This document shows, one piece after another, positions 1 through 10,238 of a DNA stretch of 64,000 nt (position 1 is the first letter of the stretch; each line of letters begins with the position of its first letter). Position numbers and translations under genes: made by a program. This stretch comes from Microthyrium microscopicum (lineage: Eukaryota > Ascomycota > Dothideomycetes > Microthyriales > Microthyriaceae). Under the pieces are notes generated by a model. It was not told where the DNA came from. It saw nothing but the letters and a program-made list of their open reading frames with translations, and searched no databases. The stretch lies in assembly GCA_010405405.1 (NCBI GenBank), contig MU004239.1:794713-858712 (forward strand), in the 5' to 3' direction.

Positions 1-1392
1 GACCTGCATCACCAGCACAACACATTTTGACTGGAAAGGGTGGTCCTCGTGGCTCGAGACGATCGCGAAAAGCCGCCGCCGCTACAATCAATGGCCTCGT
101 ACAATCATCTGGTGACGAGTCTTCAGGGAAAAAAAAGCAAGCATTAAAGGGGAAAAAGAAGCGCAACTGGGGCGCGGATGGATACGAAGACGACGGAGAT
201 GATCAACAGCTAGATTTCTCGAATCCGCAAGAAGATGGAGGCTCCAGAGCGAACTTGGAAGCAGTTGACTCGGCATCATGGGGTACAACAACTGCTGATG
301 GCCAATTCATGCTCAAGGATATTGGCGAAGAGATGAATGAGATATTAGGAGCAGCACAGCAGAAGAATGCAGACTCCAAAAAGGCAACTGGAGTTGTTGG
401 CTCGAGTCTAGGCACGATAGGCGGTCTGTTCCGAAATGTCGTGGGCGGCAAGACACTTACCGCCGCGGACCTCGACGGCCCCTTGAAAGGAATGGAAGAC
501 CATCTGCTTAAAAAGAACGTCGCGCGCGAAGCAGCAGTCCGTCTCTGCGAAACTCTTCAGCAAGACTTGGTTGGAACCAAAACCAGCAACTTTACAAGTA
601 ATTCACCACCACTCTTCTCAATCGTCCAACTAACGCATTACAGGCATAGAAACCACCATCCGCGCTGCCATGGACCGCGCACTCCGCAAAATGCTCACCC
701 CCACAACTCCCCTCGACCTCCTCCACGAAATCGCAGCCACAAAAGGGAAACGCCCCTACGTAATATCCATCGTCGGCGTAAACGGAGTCGGCAAATCTAC
801 AAATCTCAGCAAAATATGCTTCTTCCTTCTCCAAAACAAGCTCCGCGTCCTCATTGCCGCTGGCGATACCTTCCGCTCCGGTGCCGTCGAGCAATTACGC
901 GTCCACGTACGAAACCTGCAAGAGTTGACCGCCCGCCAAGACGCCGGGGCTGTAGACATTTACGAGCGCGGCTACGGTAAAGATGCCGCCCATATTGCGA
1001 GAGATGCAGTAACCTACGCTGCCAGCAACAACTTCGACGTCGTTCTCATTGATACTGCGGGACGTCGCCACAACGACTCCCGCCTTATGTCCTCTCTCGA
1101 GAAGTTCGCAAAATTAGCAAACCCAGATAAAATTCTCATGGTCGGCGAAGCACTGGTCGGTACGGATTCCGTAAGTCAAGCACGAAACTTCGACGCAGCG
1201 TTTGGACCTGGACGGAGACTAGATGGTTTTATCATTAGCAAGTGTGATACTGTGGGCGATATGGTAGGAACCTTGGTTAGCATGGTGCATGCCACAGGAA
1301 TTCCAGTGCTGTTTTTGGGCACGGGGCAGCATTATAATGATCTCCGAGTCTTGCGCCCGGAAACTGTGGTGGAACTACTTATGAGGCCTTGA
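1..1392 (+). CDS. SRP101: Signal recognition particle receptor alpha subunit (5' partial)
   Basis: GTPase of the ER membrane receptor that docks ribosome-nascent chain-SRP complexes at the translocon. The frame is open to the left edge, so the N-terminal (beta-subunit binding) domain lies outside the window. Two exons are seen, 1-597 and 644-1392; the 46-bp intron has a GTAATT donor, a CTAAC branch and an ACAG acceptor, and frame and homology continue across it. The visible part has the charged, Lys-rich linker, then the NG domain: G1 GVNGVGKSTNLSK, the DTFRSGAVEQL motif typical of SRP GTPases, G3 DTAGRR, G4 SKCD and the closing GTGQ motif. These assign it to the receptor rather than to SRP54, whose M domain is absent; the protein ends just after the G domain, as expected for the receptor. 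It is convergent with the S28 peptidase gene. Confidence 0.93.
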
Positions 1393-1493
1393 AAGTCCTG
1401 CCGTTCGTTGCATTAAGGTAGAATTCGTCGCATTGTATAATAGCGCAACGGGGTAGCATGGCGGTACGCGCTCTTATTTGAACTAACAGATCA

Positions 1494-1507
1494 TATATAT
1501 ATATATA
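1494..1507. repeat. AT dinucleotide microsatellite
   Basis: Short run of alternating TA between the ends of the two convergent genes. It probably lies in a 3' UTR. No other signal is seen here. Confidence 0.7.
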
Positions 1508-1554
1508 CATCCATGGCCAGGTTGGATTACTGGTCTCATGTTCTACCACCCTTA

Positions 1555-3705
1555 CTAGTAATCGTCCTTATGTATGTGAATAGCTTGCTGGAATAACGGA
1601 TTTCTTGCTGGACCGATCGGATGGTCTTCACGCTCGTTGGTCTCTGAAGTACATTCGCCGCGCCAGCGACAGCGCCAGGAATACTCTAGATTTGTTTTTT
1701 AATCTTCCATTGCGCTTCCTTTCGTGATGTGTATCAGACTTACCAGAAACCCACATATTCACAAAAGCACGCTCATATTCCTGCGCGAGGGAGACGGCGG
1801 ATGGGATACTACCCTTGTGCGTCTCGTTCTTGAAGAGACCGTATTCGTCCCAGTGGTGAACTGCGCCGTTGATCTAGATATGTTAGCTTAAGATGATAGT
1901 CAAATTGATGGGGGAAGTACGTACTAGAACAAAGGGATGTTCGATATCGTCTGTTCGTTTGTTGGCTGTGGGTGCATGGACGCCTGCCCAACGCCATGGA
2001 CTAAAAATGTAGTTAGTATGCAAGTAGTGGAAGGTGGAGAAGGAAGAATAGATTTACTCTGCCTGTCCGTCTACGAATGCTAGGCGATTTGCGCTGATAT
2101 TGAACCCACCATACTGGTTGACACTCTCGATGTCAGGCTTAATTGGAAGACTCATATTAAATGCGAGGACGCATGGCTGGCTCATATAGTCCATTGTCAG
2201 CAGGCGTGACACAACTGGTTTTATGCTCGTGGGTATTCCAGCACCAGTTTGGAAGTAGCCCCATTGGGTACAATATTGCCAGGTCCAGGAACGCCATTCA
2301 GAAGTAGAAAGGTTCGATTGTTTCCAGAAACTCGCGTTCGCTGAGCCGAAGCATTCGTCTTGCGTTTTGTTGGTTTCAGCGCAGGGGGTTATTGCTGTGC
2401 TGTTGATGAGAGAGAGGAGGTTAAGTGTGGCATTCACCAAGGTGGGCGTGGGTATCAAGGAGCCTTCGGCTTGAATGAGAGATATCACATTCGCTTGTTG
2501 CGCGAGTGATGCTGGGGAGAGAATGCTTGGTGCTGAGATATTGCTGCAGTAGCGTTCGAAGGAGTTTGAGGACACGTCGGCGTCCCATACTCGGCCTTGC
2601 CAGCCGGCGACTCCAATGTCTGTAATCACTTGGGCAAAGTCGGTGTCTGAGGTAATGTTTGGTAGGCCAAATGTGCTTTTTAGTTTATTTTTGAGGTCGT
2701 CGTCCTTGGCGAGTAGGATGCCGTCGACGAGTTGGATAATTTCTTGGGTTGATTTGATACATGCTTGTGGACCGTAAAGACGCACTGCTTCCCTATTTGT
2801 GTTGTCAGCTCCTGTTAATATCGCGCGAGTTACAATAGATTACCAGTACTCCCAATAGTCTGTGACAGCGACGGGAACGCCTGAGGAGGATATGGCTCCC
2901 CAGAATACTTTTGGATAAAGCAATCGTAAGAAAGCCGCAAAGCTACCAGCATAAGAACCACCATAAACGATCCAGCTAGTCCAATCTGAGCTCAAATTCT
3001 CCCATTCGAGTCCCGGAAATCTGATGTGTTTGGCAAAATAAGCGTCTTCAGAACAATTCATTAGCACATGTCTCAACCGTTCGGTCATGAAAAGCTTACA
3101 ATCTGCCAGTGCTTGTTGAGTGTCTAGATACCTCAAGTTTTCAGTACTCAGGTCTTCAGTTGGCATACTATGACCATAGTATCTATGTTCGAGGATAACG
3201 CCAATTCCGTGAGTTTCTTTGATAAGCTGAGAAAGTATGCCTTTTTGAAGATATGGCAGCCTATTGACTCCTGTGGTTTCGCCGCTCGCAAGAACAATAA
3301 CTGGACCTCCACGCTGATAGTAGCGGGCGTCAAACCAATAGCGTAAAGGGAAAGTGCCATTGAGATGGGGTGAGTATTTATCATCCTCTGGGAAGTGATC
3401 TATTGGGACAGAGAAATTCCATGCTGGATATAGATCTTGGAGATCAAGTGCTTGTGTTGTCATCTATGTCATGGTTAGTATGGTACTGGTTGATATCATA
3501 CACCAAACAATGAGTAAGCGCTCGAAGCTTCTGATATTGATCAAAGAAACTAGAAGCAAGTCCAGGTATTATTATGACTTACGCTATTACTTTCTTGTTG
3601 TTTTAGGATGCTCTTGAATTCAGTGTATGGGCCGACTGACATAGCCAGGCCAGTACCAGCTGCCAGAGCGGCAGCAGCCCCATATAGCATTGTTCTTGGC
3701 TTCAT
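1555..3705 (-). CDS. Serine carboxypeptidase / prolyl-type peptidase, family S28
   Basis: Likely secreted or vacuolar serine peptidase that cleaves next to proline (peptidase family S28). I read seven exons: 3705-3583, 3530-3504, 3463-2844, 2792-2058, 2000-1925, 1873-1744 and 1685-1555. Each junction has a GT donor and AG acceptor and keeps frame. The start at 3705 gives an N-terminal hydrophobic stretch rich in Ala (signal peptide or anchor), which the first large reading frame lacks. The nucleophile sits in GGSYAG, the acid residue in DGQADPW and the catalytic histidine in NGAVHHWDE, all in family order. HRYYGHSMP is the usual oxyanion-region motif. Several N-glycosylation sequons are present. 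The last exon is the least certain: without the final splice the frame would run on from 1743 and stop about 110 bp downstream. The head faces the NIPA-type gene across a 0.5-kb divergent promoter. Confidence 0.85.
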
Positions 3706-4214
3706 TTTGTCTATTCAAATACAAGTGTCAAGCTATTCACGATAAGAACATACTAAATAGTAGTGACATTTCTAGGGTGCTTGTATGGGGAGGCTGGAGG
3801 TGGAGTTGAGACGAGTGTTGTTGCCCGATGATCCCTGTCTGAGAGGTTGTTGACGATTGGGCGGTTAGTCAAGTCTCGTTTCTCTCCTCTCCTCTCTTCA
3901 ACCAACCTTGACCTTGAACTAGTCGCTGCCTCAAACCACCGACTCCTAAATCCTACAACCTAAGAATCCTCATACATCGACACCAGATACCCAAATAAAT
4001 CTCCGCCCAGCGAAACCCAGCATCGAACGCCCAAGAGGACTCAACCATACACCCCATCGCAAACCACCGGTTTTCTCCGCACCATGATCTCATCGTCAAG
4101 ATCTCCCTCATAAACGCGACTACCCACACCAACTAGTCCTTATACCATTCACGAGGCCAGTCACCTGGCGTGACCGAACTATCTCGCGACGGACACGCCC
4201 CGACGCATTCGCAC
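3706..4214. other. Divergent intergenic region (S28 peptidase / NIPA-type gene)
   Basis: About 0.5 kb between two divergent start codons. It is CT-rich near 3880-4080, as fungal promoters and leaders often are, and contains a short upstream ORF (separate entry). I see no other gene. Confidence 0.6.
4084..4113 (+). promoter_or_regulatory. Short upstream ORF (9 codons) before the NIPA-type gene
   Basis: An ATG in an ACC-ATG context opens a nine-codon frame ending in TAA, about 100 bp before the main ATG and out of frame with it. If it lies in the leader it could reduce translation of the transporter. Transcript start is unknown, so this is inference. Confidence 0.4.
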
Positions 4215-6703
4215 ATGAAAATCCCGGCCTCACAATATGCTGCCGCATCCGTCTTCCAAAGCACAGCAACCGCAATAGCCAGCGTGGTCGACAATGGCGG
4301 CAAGCGCGATCGCGAATCCTTCAACTCCATCATTGGGGTTGTTACGGCGATATGCGGCAATGTTTTAATATCCATCGCTTTGAATACCCAGCGCTATGCT
4401 CATTTGCGATTGAACGAACAGTGGCTGGAACGGAGACGGCTGATCAGAAAAGCTGAACGGAGGAGAGAAGCTGCTCAGACGGCGAAAGAACGGAGGAGGA
4501 ATGGAGAAGGCGCAAATGGAAGAGCGGAGGATGATACTGATGGCGAAGATGAGCGGGAGCCATTGTTGGGGTCTTACAGGTCGGACCAGGCGCAAGCCGA
4601 CCATGACTCTGAACCGGAACTTAAGGAAGATGAGGCGCAGAAATCATACCTCAGTTCGCCGTACTGGTGGGCTGGCATTATCACCATGACGATTGGCGAA
4701 GCTGGAAACTTTCTGGCCTACGGATTTGCGCCAGCTTCTATCGTGTCACCACTCGGAGTCGTCGCGATCATATCGAACTGCATTATTGCGCCGTTTTTCA
4801 TGAAGGAACGCTTTCGCTGGAGAGATTTAATTGGAGTATTGATCTCTGTTGCTGGAGCCGTGACTGTTGTTTTCAGCGCCAACGAAAGCAACCCAAAACT
4901 AGGACCCGATGAAATATGGTCACTGATAACCACTTGGGAATTTGAGACTTACCTTGGAATCACTTCTTTGATGATATGCGCCTTAATGCTGGCTAGCAAC
5001 AAGTATGGCGATAAATCAATATTCATTGATCTAGGTCTTGTTGGCCTGTTTGGTGAGTTCTCCATTTGAATAATACTGCAAACGCTAATCTACTAAAGGT
5101 GGTTATACCGCACTATCAACCAAAGGCGTAGCATCTCTACTCTCTTACACCCTGTTCCAAGCTCTTACCTTTCCAGTCACTTATCTACTGGTGATAGTGC
5201 TTGTCGGGACGGCAGTCATGCAAATCAAATACGTCAACCGCGCTCTTCAAAGGTTCGAGGCAACCCAGGTCATTCCCACTCAGTTTGTCATGTTTACACT
5301 TTGTGTTATCCTTGGAAGTGCGGTTTTATATCGTGACTTTGAGAAAACACCTGGAGACGAAGCTGGAGAATTCATCGGAGGCTGTGCCATGACTTTTATT
5401 GGAGTGTGGCTTATCACCAGCGCTCGACCAAGGCCTTCTGACGACGATGAGGAGTTTGATGATGAAGATGAGGAAGCAATTCGATTGCGGGAAGGAGATC
5501 CTTATCAGGATGACCTGTCTATCACAGAAGTTGGTACGTTACACCAAAAATCCCATTTCATTTTTACGCTTTCGTTGCGGCGGCTCGGCTTTCCTTAGTT
5601 CCCATCTGCTTCATTACATATACTGGCTGGATCACGATGCATTTCTCGATATTTTATGTACTAGCCAAGCTGTGTTACCAGATTTGCCCGATGTGGATAA
5701 AGCGTGATATCTTGGGATTTTTCATTGTCTACATAGTTCAAGCTAATCAACTATAGGCGGATCCCGAGTAACACTGGATCGCAGTGTATCGAACGCATCT
5801 TCAATGGAGCACAACCAACACCGAAAGTCTATGGCCAGCCATAGAAGTGACATATCATTACCAGAGTCCCTTGAAAGAAATCATTGGGACTCTGCAGCAG
5901 CTTCTGGGACAGTTACGCCTGCAAGACCTACCATTGTAACCTATGGCACAACATCAGATCACTCAACTGGTCCCTTACCTCTCAATGGAAATCCATGGAT
6001 CAGCGCTCAGGAGAGCGATAATAAGCAGAAAAGCTCCATACAAAGGTTTCTGGCACCACTCGTAACTCTTTTCCCTGGCCAACGCCACACGCCTCAGACT
6101 CTCCCATCAGTTCTTGAAGCTAGACACTCATCACCGGACATTAACGCAATTGAATCGGATTCCCCGTTACCGTACACTCCTCGTACACCGCGAAACAACT
6201 CACATAGCCCTCATCATTCTCAAAACCACCTGACTCCTGGACCGACAATCTCCCACCGCCATTCTATAACTAATATCTACCCAGCTCCGTTCACGTCACC
6301 ATTATCATCCTCATTGAGTGCTGTGGTCGCCGATTCCCTGCGCCGTGGCATGAGCAGACGTGGACTGCGGTCTAGACACACCACTCGTCCTCGCATACCA
6401 AACATGCCCTCAAATCCGCAAACCCGATTGCGCGGAAACTCTGAGTCGGAAGCAAGCGCTGACTATTACGAAGATGCAGCTGGCGGTAGCTCCTATTTTG
6501 ATACTACCCATCCGTCTGCTCTCAGACGTAGTAGGTCTGAAGACGACGATGACGCTGGTGTGGAAATCGAAGCCGCAAATGAGCGACGGAAAAGTTTCAG
6601 TGCGCGCTTGGGCAGCTTTCTAAAGCGAAATAAAATGACTCCGCAAAAGGGGACAGACAACGCTGTGGGTAGCTCATCGGCATCTCAAGATGATCTGGTA
6701 TAG
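4215..6703 (+). CDS. NIPA-family (DUF803) magnesium transporter-like membrane protein
   Basis: Polytopic membrane protein of the NIPA family, some members of which move Mg2+. Three exons, 4215-5052, 5099-5533 and 5757-6703, give about 739 residues. The frame is open upstream to a GTG, but the first ATG is at 4215. The first membrane segment follows FNSIIGVV. A charged Arg/Glu-rich loop interrupts helices 1 and 2, and then come the hallmark stretches GEAGNFLAYGFAPASIVSPLG and APFFMKERFRWRD, with further helices through FIGVWLITSA. The last 330 or so residues are hydrophilic, rich in Ser/Pro/Thr and acidic runs, with no helix, so this is a long cytosolic tail. The second intron (223 bp) is long for this locus and could hide a small extra exon. 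Domain assignment is firm; the transported ion is not shown. Confidence 0.85.
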
Positions 6704-6960
6704 ATTCTTTCGCGCAACTGGGCTTGCACACTGTTTATAACTTCTCGAGTTCGTTCTGCGGCACGATACTGCCTAGTTGGCTTACGAGGTGGTGCCTTTG
6801 CCTCGCCGCAATTCTTGCATACCCCTATATACCCTTCTAATGTACCATATTCTGATTTCAAGCCATTATCCTATTGACCGCATACGTCGGGTCTTCTAGA
6901 AGCAGGTCCCGCAATTCGCTGGCATCAATCAAGAAAAGCTGGACCGTTGTAGTACACTAT

Positions 6961-7959
6961 TCAAGCCTGACCAGCCGATAAACATGCATCAATCAACGGC
7001 TCTAGTCCCCGTTGAATATGCTCTACTCCTTCTTCCATCAGTTTCGTCAGACTGAGAGTTGCTGCTTCTGACTTTAGATGCGCTGTGTAGTATTGTTGAT
7101 AGACTCTACTCCAGTTAGCATTTTCTCGATTTTCCACACCATCGCTTTCGCAAGCTCCGTAATCTTCCAATCACTTACTTGTTAACGTTCACTTTAGTCA
7201 CACCTTTCGCTATACACTGCCGCAGCAACTCATCCGGAACACCAGTAGTTCCATGCAACGCAATTCGCATTCTACCCGCAATTGAGCTCTGTATATTCTG
7301 CAGCCTGTCCTCGTCAGCTTTGCCCATGGGCACTGCAACGTACTGTCATACCTTTTCAAATCAAATTGTGGTCCTCTTGCGCCATAACTCCCATGCACAT
7401 TTCCAATCGCCGGCGCCAAAACATCAACACCCGCTGCCGCAAAATCCTCCACATCCTTCTCCGTCGTCAACACGCCCTCCAACTCTGCCGTGTCCGCAAT
7501 CCCATCCTCACCACCCTCAATCCTCCCCGGCTCCGCCTCAACCGCAATGCCGCGCTCATGACAGTACTCTGTCAACTCTTTCGTCTTTCGTAAATTCTCC
7601 TCGCGCTCATGGTGAGACATGTCAATCATGATGCTATCAAATGGCAAGTTGTCTGCCGCGTACCGGATCTGCTCTTCATCTTGTGCGTGATCTAGGTGCA
7701 CAGAAACAGGAATTGTGGCTTGTTTGGCGGCTTGCGCAGCGCAGTGGACAAGCAGGCCGGAGGAGAATGTTATGGCCCAGGGAAACATTTCGATTATGAG
7801 GGGGGCGCGTTTTGCTTCGGCGGCGCGGATGGAGCCGATAATGTGTTCTAGGTTGTAGATTACTGGGCTTACGACTGCGTAGTGGCCTTGTTCGGCTGCT
7901 GAGAGTATCTGGAGGGTCTTGTTCTCGGAAAGAGGTTTAAAGGCTATTGGGGAAGCCAT
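6961..7959 (-). CDS. Class II (zinc) ketose-bisphosphate aldolase family protein
   Basis: TIM-barrel, metal-dependent aldolase family that includes fructose- and tagatose-bisphosphate aldolases. Three exons, 7959-7352, 7304-7179 and 7105-6961, give about 292 residues. Zinc ligands are visible in order: SVHLDHAQD (also the catalytic Asp), a Glu/His set in VEAEPGRIEGGEDG, GNVHGSYG and the C-terminal ALHGTTGVP followed by KVNVN. The third acceptor has two AG choices 3 bp apart (exon start 7105 or 7108), changing one residue. At 292 residues it is shorter than the main yeast Fba1 (359), closer to bacterial GatY/KbaY-like enzymes, so it is probably an accessory paralog, perhaps of sugar catabolism, rather than the glycolytic enzyme. 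Substrate is not determined from the sequence. Confidence 0.85.
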
Positions 7960-8864
7960 GGTTATGGTGAATTGGTCTTCTTATGGCTGGCTTGAGTGGT
8001 GTATGCGAGTGACTCCCTGTATCAGTTGTGTATGCTAATGAAATTGAACACCCGAGAAATTGTAAGTATCTTGATTGAATCTGGCGTCTATGCTATGAAA
8101 TAGTTGATTCTTCAAGGCGAGGTTGGAGAGTTGCCTTAATGCAAGCGATATAGGCTTCGATTCCCCACAGTTTCTACTCCTCCATATAAGCACTGATACC
8201 CTCGAGCTCTGATTTGCTCCACGTTGAGATGCTCTTGTGTTTTATCACGATGCATATTCCACATCAGGGATTATTGTACCTTGGTATAACTTTGGTGTTT
8301 CGATACCTTTGAGGCTAGTCTATCTCACTACTTACAAATATCAAGTTCCCATATCCACCATGGCTTATCGCTTTGAGCTAGCTTTACCTCAACCCATTGG
8401 AAAGCTACGAATACAAATACGTCCGAGCAATGCCAAAGCAATATATTCAGCCGCCTTACAAAGACAACAACATAGGGCACACTGAATACATCCGGACCAA
8501 CCGCCACCACGTTTAGATAAATTACTACCTCAAGTTCTTCCGGAACTGACCCTACTTAATTTCTTCCGACCAGAAAAATCGAAGTTCTTAGACCACGTTG
8601 ATCCACGGTATTGGCTCTGGAGCCCAATGGACTCATTGAAAACGTAAACGTAGGGGCATATGCGATGCCATGTCGCTCTCAGCGAGACCGAATGGTTTAT
8701 TAAGACAATTTTAAGTTCGACCTCCCCTGGCGTAGATTGTTCCTAAGTATATTGAAAGAGTTAAGAGACACCGTGCATAAAACTATTCTTCATCTCCCGT
8801 ATTTGGTTCTTTCTTTAGCATTTCTATTCTGCGAATTAGTACCTGAAGCTCACAACTCGTCAAG
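7960..8864. other. Divergent intergenic region (aldolase / tyrosinase)
   Basis: About 0.9 kb between divergent genes. Small open frames here have no recognisable motif and no good splice partners. It probably holds both promoters; nothing specific is seen. Confidence 0.5.
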
Positions 8865-10197
8865 ATGCTATTCCGCGCCTCTTTTGTGGTGCAACTTGTT
8901 GCATTACAGCAGGTGTTCGCAGCTCCACAACAGCCAAAAGCAGCCGAACAGCCAAAGACACCTGCGCAGGCAGGATGTACGAATCCTCGAATCAGGAAGG
9001 AATGGTAAAGTCCAGCAGACCAGGCTTATGTTCAAATGCTAATGACTGATAGGCGATCACTGACCGTTGACGAGCGAAAAGGCTTCACCACCGCAGTCAA
9101 CTGTCTAATGAACAAGCCTTCAAAGTTCAAAAAATACTACCCTCTAGTCGAAACGCGTTACGATGACTTTGTCGCGCTCCACGTCAACGAGACTGGTATA
9201 TCTGGTCAATTCGGACACCCGCAAGATGGACAACCTCACCCTGGCGCTGCGTTCAATCCGTTTGCACACGACGACGTACATGGCGGAGGATCGATTTTGC
9301 CGTGGCATAGATATGCGATTCAGTCATATGAAGATGCTTTGACGGAAGAGTGTGGATTGAAAATAGGCCTACCATGTGAGTGTAGAAGAGAAAGGATGCA
9401 TTAGTGTGTACTGACTTGTAAGACTGGAACTGGTTCTTGGACTCTAAAGATGCTGGTGGCGACTTTGTCAAATCACCCCTTTTCGACCCGGTTTCTGGAT
9501 TTGGTGGGAATGGAAAGAAGGAGAAGAATGCTGGTGGTTTCGGTGGTTTCGGTGGCTTCGGATTTGGTGGAACAGGCGGTGGATGCATAAGTACGAACCT
9601 GAGCACACCACACTCGTCGAGCTTTGGGTGCTAATTCGCTATCTCTAGCCGATGGCCCATTCGTCAATCGCACACTCCGCATTGGGCCTCAAGGCAAGAT
9701 GGCCGTTAACAACACGCGCTGCCTCAGAAGAGACTTCAACCCGAACGTTGTAGACCAGACTGCAAACAAGAAGGTCTTAGGACCACTTCTGAACTCCAAG
9801 ACATACGCACAATTCTGCCAAGTGATAGGCATGCAACTTCATAACGTTGGACATATGAGTGTTGGTGGAGAGGTGAGCTTCCATATTTTCGAGGGATCTC
9901 TCTTATACTGACCACTTTAAGATGATGGATCCCTTCAACTCAGTCAATGACCCTCTGTTTTTCCTCCACCACTCGAATCTTGATCAACTCTGGGCACTAT
10001 GGGAAGAGCAAGACCCGAAACGACGGACCGATTATAGCGCGAGACAAGGAGAGGTGTTTGGGCCGGACTCGGTTATGTCCCTTGGAGTCTATGGAGCTCC
10101 GTGGACGGCAAAAGAGTTGATGGACACGCAAAATCGGGATGGGAAGGGTAAATTATGCTTCAAGTATGAGGGAATACCCATTGAAAAGTACTCGTAG
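8865..10197 (+). CDS. Secreted tyrosinase (type-3 copper polyphenol oxidase)
   Basis: Oxidises phenols to quinones through a dinuclear copper site. Five exons, 8865-9004, 9053-9375, 9423-9590, 9649-9872 and 9922-10197, give about 376 residues. The start at 8865 supplies a signal peptide (hydrophobic residues 4-19, ending VFAA). The CuA region has His90, His123 and PWHR with His132; the CuB region has HNVGH (His275, His279) and FFLHHSNLDQLW (His301/302). The junction between exons 2 and 3 rebuilds the conserved YWNW. An unusual Gly/Phe-rich stretch (about residues 178-208) sits between the copper sites, encoded at the end of exon 3. The protein stops about 75 residues after CuB, so the long C-terminal latency domain of mushroom-type enzymes is absent. 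This matches the short secreted ascomycete tyrosinases. It ends 41 bp from the convergent HET gene. Confidence 0.92.
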
Positions 10198-10238
10198 AAT
10201 TAGACATGAAACTATCAGAGAATCTCACAAATCGAATA

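Noticed and set aside
8237-8485. 82-codon plus-strand frame before the tyrosinase
   Set aside because: No ATG context, motif or splice link; lies in a divergent promoter region.
9253-9682. Pro-rich minus-strand frames inside the tyrosinase gene
   Set aside because: Antisense of the Gly-rich loop and copper-site exons.
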